Positions 45,763 through 55,295 of a DNA stretch of 59,393 nucleotides are shown here, piece by piece. Source of the DNA: Acidobacteriota bacterium (GTDB lineage: Bacteria; Acidobacteriota; Thermoanaerobaculia; Thermoanaerobaculales; Sulfomarinibacteraceae). Under the pieces are notes generated by a model that had not been told where the DNA came from, ran no database searches, and worked only from the letters and a program-made list of their open reading frames with translations. A program made the translations under genes and the position numbers. Location of the stretch: positions 1 through 59,393 of the forward strand of contig JAJDNH010000161.1 in NCBI GenBank assembly GCA_022340775.1, read 5' to 3'. Numbering within the stretch: position 1 is the stretch's first letter; every line of letters starts with the position of its first letter.

Positions 45763-48700
45763 ATGGCAACACGTCGTATGGTTACGATTGACGGTAACGA
45801 GGCCACAGCTTCAACAGCCCATCGCCTCAACGAAGTGTGTGCGATCTACCCCATCACCCCGTCCTCGCCGATGGGGGAGCATGCGGACGAGTGGTCGGCG
45901 GCTGGCAGGACCAACATCTGGGGCAGCGTGCCCCAAGTTGTGGAGATGCAGTCCGAGGGCGGCGCCTCGGGCGCCGTGCACGGCTCCCTGCAGGGCGGCG
46001 CGCTGACCACGACCTTCACCGCTTCCCAGGGCCTGCTGCTAATGATCCCGAACATGTTCAAGATCGCCGGCGAGCTGACGTCGGCCGTGTTCCACGTTTC
46101 CGCCCGGTCGGTCGCCACGCACGCGCTGTCGATCTTCGGCGATCACTCCGACGTCTACGCCTGCCGTCAGACCGGCTTCGCGATGATGGCCTCCGGCTCG
46201 GTCCAGGAGGCCCACGACGTTGCGTGCATCGCGCAGGCGGCCACGCTGGGAAGCCGGGTCCCGTTCCTCCACTTCTTCGACGGCTTCCGGACCTCCCATG
46301 AGGTCGCCAAGATCGAGGAGCTGAGCGACGACGACCTTCGGTTCATGATCGACGACGAGCTGGTGCAGGCTCATCGTGAGCGCGCCCTCTCCCCCGACCA
46401 CCCGTTCATCCGCGGCACGGCGCAGAATCCGGACGCCTTCTTCCAGGCCCGCGAGACGGTCAACAGGTACTACCAGGCGTGCCCCGGCATCGTGCAGGAG
46501 GCAATGGACCGGTTTGCCGCCCTCACCGGGCGCGCCTACCACCTGTTCGACTACATCGGCGACCCCGAGGCGGAGCGCGTCCTCATCATCATGGGCTCGG
46601 GTGCAGAGGCTGTGCACGAGTACGTCGAGTGGGCGAACGCCCGGGGCGAGAAGATCGGCATGATCAAAGTCCGCCTGTACCGGCCGTTCTCGGCCGAACA
46701 CCTGCTGGCCGCTCTGCCCGCCACGACCCGCGCCATCGCGGTGCTCGACCGCACCAAGGAGCCCGGCGCCCCCGGCGAGCCGATGTACCTGGACGTCGTC
46801 ACCGTCCTGGCCGAGGCGCAGGCAGAGGGCTCGGCTCAGTTCGCCTCACCGCCACGAGTCGTCGGCGGCCGCTATGGGCTGTCGTCCAAGGAGTTCAACG
46901 CCGGCATGGTCAAGGGCATCTTCGGCGAGCTGGCCAAGACGAACCCACAGAACCACTTCACCGTCGGTATCGTCGACGACGTCACCCACACCTCGCTGCC
47001 AATCAACCGCGACTTCGACATCGAGCCTGACGAGGTGACCCGGGGCGTGTTCTTCGGCCTCGGCTCCGACGGCACCGTCGGCGCCAACAAGAACTCGGTC
47101 AAGATCATCGGCGAGGAGACCGACAACTTCGCCCAGGGCTACTTCGTGTACGACTCGAAGAAGGCCGGTGCGATCACGATCTCGCACCTGAGGTTCGGAC
47201 CCAAACCGATCCACTCGACCTACCTCATCAAGCGGGCCAACTTCGTTGCCTGCCACCAGTGGGTGTTCCTCGACCGGTACGACGTCCTCGAGTATGCAGC
47301 CCCGGGCGCGGTGTTCCTCGTCAACTCGCCGTTCGGACCCGACGAGGTCTGGGATCAGTTCCCGGCAGAGGTTCAGGAGCAGATCATCGAGCAGGAGCTC
47401 AAGGTCTACACCATTGACGCCTACGCGGTTGCCGGCGAGACAGGGATGGGCGCCCGCATCAACACCATCATGCAGACCTGCTTCTTCGCAATCTCCGGGG
47501 TACTGCCCCGGGAGGAAGCCATCGCCAGGATCAAGGATGCGATTCGCAAGACCTACGGCAACAAGGGCGAGGAGATCGTCGAGCTCAACTTCCGGGCCGT
47601 TGACACCGCACTCGCCCACCTGCACGAGGTCAAGATCCCGGGCAGCGTCACCGCGACCCGCCGCCGCCCACCCATCGTGCCCGACGAGGCGCCCGACTTC
47701 GTCAAGAAAGTGACCTCGCTGATGCTCGCCGGCAAGGGCGACCTCCTCCCCGTCAGCGCCTTCCCGGCGGACGGCACGTGGCCGTCGGCCACCACCAAGT
47801 GGGAAAAGCGCAACATCGCACTCGAGATTCCGGTCTGGGACGAGGCGCTCTGCATCCAGTGCAACAAGTGCGCGCTGGTGTGCCCACACGCCGCCGTCCG
47901 TGCCAAGGTGTACGAGCCGGCGCTGCTTGACAACGCGCCGGCCACCTTCAAGTCGGTCGACTACAAGGCCCCCGATTTCAAGGGCCTCAAGTACACGATC
48001 CAGATCGCGCCGGAGGACTGCACGGGCTGCACCCTGTGCGTGCAGGTCTGCCCGGCCAAGGACAAGTCCAACCCCAAGCACAAGTCGCTCGATATGCACC
48101 CGCAGATGCCGCTGCGCGAGCCGGAGAATGAAAACTACGCCTTCTTCCTCGATCTGCCCGACCCCGAGCGCACCCGGGTAGCGAAGATCGACGTCAAGGG
48201 CTCTCAGTTCTTCGAGCCCCTGTTCGAGTACTCCGGCGCCTGCGCCGGCTGTGGCGAAACGCCATACATCAAGCTGCTCACGCAGCTGTTCGGCGACCGC
48301 GCCCTGATCGCGAACGCCACCGGTTGCTCGTCGATCTACGGCGGCAACCTACCGACCACTCCGTATGCAGTCAACAGGGACGGTCGCGGTCCGGTGTGGT
48401 CGAACTCGCTGTTCGAGGACAACGCCGAGTTCGGTCTCGGCTTCCGCCTCGCGATCGACCAGGCCGGGCGGTACGCGACCGATCTGCTGAGACGCCTGGC
48501 GACCGAGGTTGGCGACAACCTGGTTGGCGAGATCCTGAGCGCCGACCAAACTGATGAGGTCGGGATCAACGAACAGCGCCGGCGCGTGGCCTCCCTGCGC
48601 GACAAGCTCGGCAGCCTCGACAGCCCGGAGGCGAAGGCACTGGCCAGCGTCGCCGACTACCTGGTGAAGAAGAGCGTTTGGGTCGTCGGCGGCGACGGCT

Positions 48701-49347
48701 GGGCCTTCGACATCGGCTACGGCGGCCTCGACCACGTCCTGGCCCTCAACCGGGACGTCAACATCCTCGTCCTCGACACCGGCGTCTACTCCAACACCGG
48801 CGGCCAGGCCTCAAAGGCGACGCCGCTCGCCGCCACCGCCAAGTTCGCAGTCGCCGGTAAGCCTGTAGAACGCAAGGACATGGGCCTGATGGCGATGAGC
48901 TACGGCCACGTCTACGTAGCGCAGGTCGCGTTCGGCGCCAAGGACACGCAGACCGTTCGTGCGTTCCAGGAGGCGGAGTCGTACCCGGGAGTCTCGCTCA
49001 TCATCGCCTACTCACACTGCATCGCCCACGGCTTCGACTTGGCGAACGGCCTCGACCACCAGCGGGCCGCGGTGGAATGCGGGCTGTGGCCTCTGTACCG
49101 TTTCGACCCGCGCCGACTGGCGACCGGGGAGCCACCGCTCAAGCTCGACTCTCGTGCACCGACGCTCGCTGTCGATCAGTTCGCGATGACCGAGACCCGC
49201 TTCCGCATGCTGATGAAGACCAACCCCGACCACGCCAAGGAACTGCTGCAGCAGGCCGACCGCGCCGCCCGCGCACGCTTCGATGTCTACGAGCAGCTCG
49301 CGCAGCTCAAGGTGCGCATCGACGGCACACCGGAAGCAACCAACTGA
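45763..49347 (+). CDS. nifJ: pyruvate:ferredoxin (flavodoxin) oxidoreductase
   Basis: 1194 residues, the single-chain homodimeric form. Domain I starts VTIDGNEATASTAHRLNEVC and IYPITPSSPMGEHADEW. Two 4Fe-4S ferredoxin motifs are at Cys697/700/703/707 (CIQCNKCALVCP) and Cys753/756/759/763 (CTGCTLCVQVCP). CAGCGETPY (827) supplies ligands of the third cluster, and the TPP site is GGDGWAFDIGYGGLDHVLAL (near 977) with SNTGGQ. It oxidises pyruvate to acetyl-CoA, reducing ferredoxin. ATG at 45763 has CGGAGG upstream. A Rex-like operator precedes it. Confidence 0.96.
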   Translation: MATRRMVTIDGNEATASTAHRLNEVCAIYPITPSSPMGEHADEWSAAGRTNIWGSVPQVVEMQSEGGASGAVHGSLQGGALTTTFTASQGLLLMIPNMFKIAGELTSAVFHVSARSVATHALSIFGDHSDVYACRQTGFAMMASGSVQEAHDVACIAQAATLGSRVPFLHFFDGFRTSHEVAKIEELSDDDLRFMIDDELVQAHRERALSPDHPFIRGTAQNPDAFFQARETVNRYYQACPGIVQEAMDRFAALTGRAYHLFDYIGDPEAERVLIIMGSGAEAVHEYVEWANARGEKIGMIKVRLYRPFSAEHLLAALPATTRAIAVLDRTKEPGAPGEPMYLDVVTVLAEAQAEGSAQFASPPRVVGGRYGLSSKEFNAGMVKGIFGELAKTNPQNHFTVGIVDDVTHTSLPINRDFDIEPDEVTRGVFFGLGSDGTVGANKNSVKIIGEETDNFAQGYFVYDSKKAGAITISHLRFGPKPIHSTYLIKRANFVACHQWVFLDRYDVLEYAAPGAVFLVNSPFGPDEVWDQFPAEVQEQIIEQELKVYTIDAYAVAGETGMGARINTIMQTCFFAISGVLPREEAIARIKDAIRKTYGNKGEEIVELNFRAVDTALAHLHEVKIPGSVTATRRRPPIVPDEAPDFVKKVTSLMLAGKGDLLPVSAFPADGTWPSATTKWEKRNIALEIPVWDEALCIQCNKCALVCPHAAVRAKVYEPALLDNAPATFKSVDYKAPDFKGLKYTIQIAPEDCTGCTLCVQVCPAKDKSNPKHKSLDMHPQMPLREPENENYAFFLDLPDPERTRVAKIDVKGSQFFEPLFEYSGACAGCGETPYIKLLTQLFGDRALIANATGCSSIYGGNLPTTPYAVNRDGRGPVWSNSLFEDNAEFGLGFRLAIDQAGRYATDLLRRLATEVGDNLVGEILSADQTDEVGINEQRRRVASLRDKLGSLDSPEAKALASVADYLVKKSVWVVGGDGWAFDIGYGGLDHVLALNRDVNILVLDTGVYSNTGGQASKATPLAATAKFAVAGKPVERKDMGLMAMSYGHVYVAQVAFGAKDTQTVRAFQEAESYPGVSLIIAYSHCIAHGFDLANGLDHQRAAVECGLWPLYRFDPRRLATGEPPLKLDSRAPTLAVDQFAMTETRFRMLMKTNPDHAKELLQQADRAARARFDVYEQLAQLKVRIDGTPEATN

Positions 49348-49371
49348 GCGGCGGACGAGAGGAGACACAGG

Positions 49372-50358
49372 ATGGACCTGAGCACAACGTTTCTCGGTTT
49401 CGAGCTCAAGAACCCGATCGTTCCCGGAGCGTCGCCACTGATCGAGTCGGCGGATGACGCTCGCCGTCTGGAAGACGCCGGCGCGGCCGCGCTGGTCCTC
49501 CACTCGCTGTTCGAGGAGGAGATTCTGCGCGAGGTCGGAGCGCAGCTGGCCGCGGAAGCGCACACGGAGAGCTTCGCCGAGGCGCTGACCTACTTCCCCG
49601 ACCTGCATTCGCATCTCGGCCCCGGCCAGTACCTGGAGCTCGTGCAGCAGGTCAAGGCAGCGGTCGGAATCCCGGTGATCGCCTCGCTCAACGGGTCGAC
49701 TCCAGGGGGCTGGACGAGGTATGCGAAGAAGATCGAGGAGGCGGGAGCGGACGCACTTGAGCTCAATATCTTCTTCTTGGCCACCGACCCCTCCGAGACC
49801 GGCCAGCAGGTCGAGGACCGTACGGTCGACATCGTCCGCGAGGTCAAGAGCACGGTGACGATCCCGGTGGCGGTCAAGCTGTCACCGTTTTACTCCTCGT
49901 TCGTCAACCTGGCCGCGCGCCTGAAGGATGCGGGGGCGGACGGGCTGGTCCTGTTCAACCGCTTCTATCAGCCAGATATCGACATCGAGGAGCTGGCGGT
50001 CACCCCCAACCTCCGCCTTTCCACCTCGGACGACCTTCGCCTACGGTTGAGACAGCTCGCTCTGCTCGCGGGTCGCGTGGACCTGTCCCTTGCCGCCACG
50101 GGCGGCGTCCACTCGGCGGTCGACGTGATCAAGGCGGTCATGGCCGGCGCCGATGTCACGCAGATCGTGTCGGCGCTGCTCATCCACGGAGCGGAGCACA
50201 TCGCGCGCACGCTGCAGGCGCTCGAGTTCTGGCTCGAGGAGCACGAGTACGAGTCGTTGCGTCAGATGCGGGGCAGCATGAGCCTGGCACGGACGCCCGA
50301 TCCGGCCGCACTCGGCCGCGCCAACTACATGCAGGTCCTGGAGGACTGGCGGCACTAG
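49372..50358 (+). CDS. dihydroorotate dehydrogenase-like flavoprotein
   Basis: 328 residues with a DHOD-type FMN barrel: FELKNPIVPGASPLIES, VIASLNGSTPGGW, GADALELNIF, VAVKLSPFYSS and LAATGGVHSAVDVIKAVMAG. The ending ANYMQVLEDW is typical of the group encoded beside PFOR genes, distinct from pyrimidine-pathway PyrD. It may pass electrons to or from PFOR, but its substrate is unknown. It starts 24 bases after the PFOR stop with its own GAGGAG. Confidence 0.87.
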   Translation: MDLSTTFLGFELKNPIVPGASPLIESADDARRLEDAGAAALVLHSLFEEEILREVGAQLAAEAHTESFAEALTYFPDLHSHLGPGQYLELVQQVKAAVGIPVIASLNGSTPGGWTRYAKKIEEAGADALELNIFFLATDPSETGQQVEDRTVDIVREVKSTVTIPVAVKLSPFYSSFVNLAARLKDAGADGLVLFNRFYQPDIDIEELAVTPNLRLSTSDDLRLRLRQLALLAGRVDLSLAATGGVHSAVDVIKAVMAGADVTQIVSALLIHGAEHIARTLQALEFWLEEHEYESLRQMRGSMSLARTPDPAALGRANYMQVLEDWRH

Positions 50359-50500
50359 AGCCCGCCGGCTCCACCGCCCTCTGAACCGGCCGACATGAGG
50401 CTCGGCGCACGGGAGAACGAGCACCCTGTCCGTCCTCTTCTCCTCGGCTGTACAATCCACGGAATCGGTCGTCTCTTGTCTTTATTTCGCGGGAGGAGCC

Positions 50501-50677
50501 TAACCACGGATTTCACGGATTCCACGGATTCTCAGTAGGGGAAGAAAAGCTCTTGCCTGGTCCGGAGTGCTCTTCGCCAGCCGACAGGAGGTTGGACGCC
50601 CGGGGGAACAAACACCCCTCCCACTCATCTGTGTCATCCGTGTAATCCGTGGTACCTCTTCGTAATCCGTGGTTCAG
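50501..50677. repeat. inverted 9-mer array N2
   Basis: The left arm is built of CACGGATTN units (CCACGGATTTCACGGATTCC); the right arm is the reverse complement pattern (GTGTCATCCGTGTAATCCGT, then GTAATCCGTGGTT). It forms a long hairpin with a spacer of about 90 bases. The rest of the 400-base gap 50359-50767 shows a TACAAT box at about 50449 and no gene. Confidence 0.75.
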
Positions 50678-50754
50678 CAGCCAGGCAGCACGATGAGCCT
50701 GGAGATGGGCGGCGTACCAGCGATCGCCAAGGACTGAGAGTCGATTGTCCGGGC

Positions 50755-50760
50755 TAAGAT
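50755..50760 (+). promoter_or_regulatory. candidate -10 box for leaderless DMT transporter mRNA
   Basis: TAAGAT ends 7 bases before ATG 50768. No Shine-Dalgarno sequence or clear -35 is seen. Confidence 0.35.
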
Positions 50761-50767
50761 GGCCTCG

Positions 50768-51646
50768 ATGAGGCCTGCTGGTTCGGAATCCTCGCTTCTC
50801 GGGCCGCTCATGGTGGTCGCGGCCGCGGTCCTGTTCTCGACCGGGGGCGCCGTCATCAAGGCCTGCACTCTGAGCGGCTGGCAGGTGGCCAGCTTCCGTT
50901 CCGGCATCGCCTTCCTCGCGGTGTTGGCAATGGTCCCGACGGCACGCAGAGGCTGGACCCGGCGCACGTTCGCGGTGGGCGTGGCCTACGCCGCAACCAT
51001 GGTGCTCTACGTCCTCGCCAACAAGCTCACGACCGCCGCCAACACGATCTTCCTGCAGGACACGGCACCGATGTATGTCCTGCTGCTGGGACCGTGGCTG
51101 CTCGGCGAGCACATCCGGCGCCGCGATCTGCCGTTCATGGTCAGCATGGCGGCCGGCATGGCTCTGTTCTTTGTCAGCTCGGGCCCGGTGTTCGCGACCG
51201 CACCAGACCCCCTCACCGGGAACATCCTCGGCGTCGCTGCCGGCGTCTGCTGGGCCCTGACGATCATGGGCCTGCGCTGGCTCGGCCGCGCCAGCGACGG
51301 CAGCCACGGTGCCTCCGCCGGCGCCGTCGCCTGCGGCAACCTGATCGCTTTCGCCGCGACCCTACCGTTGGCCATCCCCGTTCACGGCGGGACGAGCCTC
51401 GACTGGGGACTCATCTCCTTTCTCGGCGTCGTTCAGATAGGCGTTGCTTACGTTCTTCTCACGCGCGGGGTCCGCAGCGTACCGGCGCTCGAGGCTTCGC
51501 TGCTGCTGCTCTTCGAGCCGGTTCTGAACCCAATCTGGGCCTGGATCATCCAGGGTGAGCACCCGGGCCCGTGGGCCCTCCTCGGCGGGGCCGTCATTCT
51601 CGGTGCCACCGCGACCAAGACGTGGGCGGACTCAAGGCGCTCCTGA
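50768..51646 (+). CDS. EamA/DMT-superfamily transporter
   Basis: 292 residues, ten predicted membrane helices in two EamA repeats (about 10-130 and 155-285); the second ends with the typical LLLLFEPVLNPIWAWIIQGE and GAVILGATATKT. It is likely a metabolite exporter or drug/metabolite permease. ATG at 50768 was preferred because a TAAGAT box lies 7 bases before it; ATG at 50759 overlaps that box. It is convergent with the next gene, only 18 bases apart. Confidence 0.87.
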   Translation: MRPAGSESSLLGPLMVVAAAVLFSTGGAVIKACTLSGWQVASFRSGIAFLAVLAMVPTARRGWTRRTFAVGVAYAATMVLYVLANKLTTAANTIFLQDTAPMYVLLLGPWLLGEHIRRRDLPFMVSMAAGMALFFVSSGPVFATAPDPLTGNILGVAAGVCWALTIMGLRWLGRASDGSHGASAGAVACGNLIAFAATLPLAIPVHGGTSLDWGLISFLGVVQIGVAYVLLTRGVRSVPALEASLLLLFEPVLNPIWAWIIQGEHPGPWALLGGAVILGATATKTWADSRRS

Positions 51647-51664
51647 TCCAGTACGCGCAGCGTG

Positions 51665-53491
51665 TCAGTCGAGCTCGAGAATCGGCCACGGCGGTCCGGC
51701 CACGAACCTGAGGCGATGTCCCTTGGTCAGGCTCTGGAGGATCGGCCGCGGCATTCCCTCAGTTATCACGAAGACCCTCCTTCCGGCTTTCTCGAACGCT
51801 CGCGTCAGCGCAGGTGCGTCCTTTCCGCGGTCGATCCACGGATCCGCCACGACGAGGTCGTGGTCGATCTGGAGCGGAGCGATCGAGTCCTTGGCGCCCC
51901 AGTATGCAAAGACGGCCGCCGGAGCCGAAGGCAGCACCCGCGCAAGTGCTTCCTGCTGCCGGTGGTGGCGGATGCGGTGCTCTCGAGAGGCATACAGGTC
52001 GACTCCCAGGTGGACCGCCGCCGACCATGCCAGACAGGCTCCGAGCAGAAGCGAGACAGGGACAACCAGCCGGGGCAACTTCAAGCTCAGGATGGCCGCT
52101 GCAGCCAGACCGAGACCCAGTACCACCGGGAGCTTCAACATCCACTCCTGCCTCGTCAACCCCTCGGGAGGCATTTGCAGCAACGCAACAACAGCACCGG
52201 CCGCCCCGGCCGCGCCAATCGCCACCCAGACCGACCCAAGCTGGAGCCTCTCGGTCACCCATGCCAGAATCACGCTGGCAAGCGGGGTCAGCTCCAGCAG
52301 GTATCTTTGGTTGAACGCCCAGCCCTCGGTACGGTAACCGAACAGCGCGAAGCTCCCGAGAACGCCGAACACGACGATTGCAGCCGCTCTGACCTCTGTC
52401 GTGCGTCCTTGGGTCCACCTCAACCGAGTGAACCACGCCAGTACCAGCACGACGAGGACCAGGAGGATCCAGGGACACGATTGGGCCCACGCCTTCTTCA
52501 CGACCCCCAGCACCAGGAACGCCCCACTGTGCGGGTCCTTGGGCAAGAGGCGGGCGATCTCACTTCCGGGCTCGCCTGCGGCAGGCCACGCCGAGCGATC
52601 CACGACCCGTCCCCAGGTCGACTGCAGACCGATCGAAACCACATGCAGGGCTCGTGACACGAGGCTCCCTGTCCCACCGGCAACGTCTCCCACGCTCAGG
52701 TATCCCGGCCCCTTGTTGAACGGATTCCACGAACCGAGACGGTGGTGGTTGATGATGGTCGTTGCCGCCGCGGGAAGAGCCGCCCCGGCCGCGTACAGAG
52801 AGCTCATGAGCCAGCGGCGCCGGCACCACACGATGAGACCGAAGCCGACAAACCCCGCGAACGCGATGTTCTGATATCGAACCCCGGCCGCCAGCCCAGC
52901 GAGAAGGCCGGCGACGCCGGCATACCACGGGGCCGCGCTCGAGCGGGCTCGGCTCGCTGCTACGAACGCGGAGGTACACAACCCGACCGCCAACATATGC
53001 GGCCAGACACCCTGCGCGTACTCGACCGTGAAGCTGCACAGCGTGAACACCGCCAGCGCCACCCACGGTGTTCGCTCCGACCTCGAAAAGCGAGCGCAGT
53101 AAAGGAAGACCAGCGCGGCGGTCAGCAGGTACGAGAGAATGTTGAGAGCGATAAGACCTCTCCAGCCTGCAAAGGAAAACGGGTATGCGAAGAACGAATA
53201 CAGCGGCGGCGCCGTCGACGTCAGCGGCAAGCCGCGCCCCCCCGGCGTGTGCGGCACCGGGTCGAAGTACTCCAGCTCCATGCTTGGAGGAAGCTCTGCG
53301 GTTCCTGGCACCGCAAAGGTGCCCTGGCGGAGGCCGAGCACGGTGACAAGGTAGTTGGCCTCGTCGATCGTGAACACGCCGGGCACAGCGCTGCAGAACA
53401 GGAGCAGCCCTGCTGCGGCAAGGACAACCACCAGCACGGCGCGGCTTCTTCGGCTCGGCACCGACAGTGCAGAGAACCTGCAGCTCGCCAT
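51665..53491 (-). CDS. polytopic membrane protein, probable GT-C glycosyltransferase
   Basis: 608 residues with about 11-12 membrane helices and a short periplasmic C-terminal domain (from about 520). The first loop carries FTIDEANYLVTVLGLRQG, a DE motif placed like the catalytic acid of ArnT/PMT-type (GT39/GT83) enzymes. Such enzymes transfer sugars or aminoarabinose from polyprenyl donors to lipids or proteins outside the membrane. Donor and acceptor are unknown. ATG at 53491 has GGGAG close upstream; the frame runs further but without support. Confidence 0.7.
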   Translation of the reverse strand: MASCRFSALSVPSRRSRAVLVVVLAAAGLLLFCSAVPGVFTIDEANYLVTVLGLRQGTFAVPGTAELPPSMELEYFDPVPHTPGGRGLPLTSTAPPLYSFFAYPFSFAGWRGLIALNILSYLLTAALVFLYCARFSRSERTPWVALAVFTLCSFTVEYAQGVWPHMLAVGLCTSAFVAASRARSSAAPWYAGVAGLLAGLAAGVRYQNIAFAGFVGFGLIVWCRRRWLMSSLYAAGAALPAAATTIINHHRLGSWNPFNKGPGYLSVGDVAGGTGSLVSRALHVVSIGLQSTWGRVVDRSAWPAAGEPGSEIARLLPKDPHSGAFLVLGVVKKAWAQSCPWILLVLVVLVLAWFTRLRWTQGRTTEVRAAAIVVFGVLGSFALFGYRTEGWAFNQRYLLELTPLASVILAWVTERLQLGSVWVAIGAAGAAGAVVALLQMPPEGLTRQEWMLKLPVVLGLGLAAAAILSLKLPRLVVPVSLLLGACLAWSAAVHLGVDLYASREHRIRHHRQQEALARVLPSAPAAVFAYWGAKDSIAPLQIDHDLVVADPWIDRGKDAPALTRAFEKAGRRVFVITEGMPRPILQSLTKGHRLRFVAGPPWPILELD

Positions 53492-53540
53492 GAGCTCCCG
53501 ATCGAAGCCTAGCACCTCCTGGCACCGGGCTCCTCTGTGG

Positions 53541-53546
53541 TACCCT
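53541..53546 (+). promoter_or_regulatory. candidate -10 box for leaderless PNP mRNA
   Basis: TACCCT ends 7 bases before GTG 53554. Weak match; no -35 or Shine-Dalgarno sequence. Confidence 0.25.
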
Positions 53547-53553
53547 CCGGGCC

Positions 53554-54396
53554 GTGACGACACGGTTGACCCCTGACGGCTTGCGACGGATCGCGGACGA
53601 GTTCTCTCGCTCGCACTCGCCCGGACGGGTGCGCGGGCTGCTGATTGCGGGCTCGGGCCTGACCCTTGAAGTGCCGGGCTGGGAGGTCGGCGAGGTCGTG
53701 GCAATGGGCGACCTGCTGCCGTTCCCGATACGCAGTCTCGCCGGACACGACCACACCCTGACGGTGTGGCGACGCGGCGTCGACAGCCTCCTGGTCATGA
53801 ACGGGCGCTTCCATCTCTACCAGGGGTATGCGCAGGAAGAGGTCGTGGCACCGGTGCGCTTGGCAGCCCTGCTCGGCGCCGAGGTGCTGATCGCGACCAA
53901 CGCCACAGGTTCGCTCGACCCTGAGGTCGAGGCCGGCTCGCTGGTCGTTGTGTCCGACCACCTCAACCTCCAGGGTTCGAACCCGCTGGCCGGAGTGTGG
54001 GGCCCGGAGCTCGGGCCACAGTTTCCCGACATGACCGAGGCCTATGACCCCGAGCTGAGGGAGCTCGCCCACCGCGCGGCCGCCGCCGCGGGCTTCACCG
54101 TCCACGAAGGTGTTTACGCCGCTGTCCTCGGGCCCTCGTTCGAGACCCCGGCCGAGGTCCGGATGCTGCGGCAGCTGGGGGGAGCCGTGGTTGGCATGTC
54201 CACCGTCCCCGAGGTCATCGCAGCCCGCCACATGGGTATGCGTGTTCTCGTACTCTCGCTCGCCTCCAACCCGGCCGCCGGCATCAACCAGTACCCGCTG
54301 TCGCACGAGGAGGTGCTCGCTGCCGGCCACGAGGCGGCGGATCGCCTGCGAGATCTGGTTCGTCGCCTGGTTGCCGTAATCTTCCCCGAGAGCTAG
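53554..54396 (+). CDS. purine nucleoside phosphorylase (trimeric type)
   Basis: 280 residues of the PNP/MTAP family: GLLIAGSGLT, GRFHLYQGY, ATNATGSL, DHLNLQGSNPL, VLGPSFETPAE, VVGMSTVPEV and SLASNPAAGINQ. The phosphate- and base-site residues are largely kept. In the loop GRFHxYEGY the Glu is Gln (GRFHLYQGY), a small deviation. It cleaves purine nucleosides with phosphate. If the HPRT-like protein at 17448 is inactive, purine salvage would need another phosphoribosyltransferase. GTG at 53554. Confidence 0.9.
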   Translation: MTTRLTPDGLRRIADEFSRSHSPGRVRGLLIAGSGLTLEVPGWEVGEVVAMGDLLPFPIRSLAGHDHTLTVWRRGVDSLLVMNGRFHLYQGYAQEEVVAPVRLAALLGAEVLIATNATGSLDPEVEAGSLVVVSDHLNLQGSNPLAGVWGPELGPQFPDMTEAYDPELRELAHRAAAAAGFTVHEGVYAAVLGPSFETPAEVRMLRQLGGAVVGMSTVPEVIAARHMGMRVLVLSLASNPAAGINQYPLSHEEVLAAGHEAADRLRDLVRRLVAVIFPES

Positions 54397-54417
54397 GGGG
54401 AAAAGGGGACCAGGGCC

Positions 54418-55062
54418 GTGCTGCTCGACGTCTTTCCGACCGGTCCGATTCAGGCCAACTGCATCCTCATCGGCGACCCTGTCGGAGGCCAGTTGGCGGT
54501 CATCGACCCAGGTGACGAGCCCGAGATGATCCTCGAGCGAATCGAGGCCACCGGCCTGACTCCGGTTGCGATCCTCCACACCCACGCCCACGTCGACCAC
54601 GCCGGCGGCACAGCCGGCGTCGCTGCAGGCCTTGGTGCATCGGTACCAATCGGTCTGCACCGCGAGGAGCTCGAGCTGTACGAGAACCTGGCCGTCCAGG
54701 CCCGCATGTTCGGCCTCGAGGTTGATCCCCCACCACCCCCCACCCTGTGGCTGGAGCACGGCCAGAGAGTTCCGGTGGGAGGCCTGGAGCTCGAGGTCCG
54801 GCACACGCCAGGCCACTCACCCGGCAGCGTTTCCTTCGTCGTCGCCGGTGCCGCAGAGCCGCTCGTGATCGTCGGCGATGTCCTGTTCGCGGGCTCGATC
54901 GGAAGAACCGACCTCTGGGGAGGCTCGTTCGAGGTCCTCGAGCGCTCGATCCGGGAGCAGCTCTACACCCTGCCGGAGACCACGCGCGTGATCTCGGGGC
55001 ACGGCCCGGTCACCACCATCGGCCACGAGAAGCGCACCAACCCGTTCGTGCGCGCCGAGTAG
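54418..55062 (+). CDS. MBL-fold hydrolase (glyoxalase II-like)
   Basis: 214 residues. Metal motifs: LHTHAHVDHAGG, RHTPGHSPGS, VGDVLFAGSIGRTDL and ISGHGPVTTIGHEKRTNPF: a complete metallo-beta-lactamase fold close to YcbL-type glyoxalase II proteins. It probably hydrolyses a thioester. GTG at 54418, 21 bases after the PNP stop. Confidence 0.9.
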   Translation: MLLDVFPTGPIQANCILIGDPVGGQLAVIDPGDEPEMILERIEATGLTPVAILHTHAHVDHAGGTAGVAAGLGASVPIGLHREELELYENLAVQARMFGLEVDPPPPPTLWLEHGQRVPVGGLELEVRHTPGHSPGSVSFVVAGAAEPLVIVGDVLFAGSIGRTDLWGGSFEVLERSIREQLYTLPETTRVISGHGPVTTIGHEKRTNPFVRAE

Positions 55063-55072
55063 CGCGAAAGAG

Positions 55073-55260
55073 GACCACGGATTACACCGATTACACCGAT
55101 TGAGAGGAAGGACAGTTAAGGTACCCGCTGCCCCACGGGTCCATCCTGAAGCCGGTCGGCTCCAACCGTACCGGGGCCCGGCAGCAGCTGCTGCCGCCTT
55201 CTTGTGAATATCCGTGAAATCAGTGAAATCCGTGGTTAGTCTCCTCTCCCGTGGTTAGGA
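55073..55260. repeat. inverted 9-mer array N3
   Basis: Left arm ACCACGGATTACACCGATTA..., right arm ATATCCGTGAAATCAGTGAA ATCCGTGGTTAG: the same family as N2, with a spacer of about 100 bases. It lies between convergent MBL and rsmB genes. Confidence 0.75.
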
Positions 55261-55295
55261 AACTCTGACGCTGACGCTTGGCGAGCGGTACTACG

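Noticed and set aside
46846-48099. 417-residue minus-strand frame inside the PFOR gene
   Set aside because: Shadow of nifJ; no family motif, and the sense frame carries all PFOR cofactor motifs.
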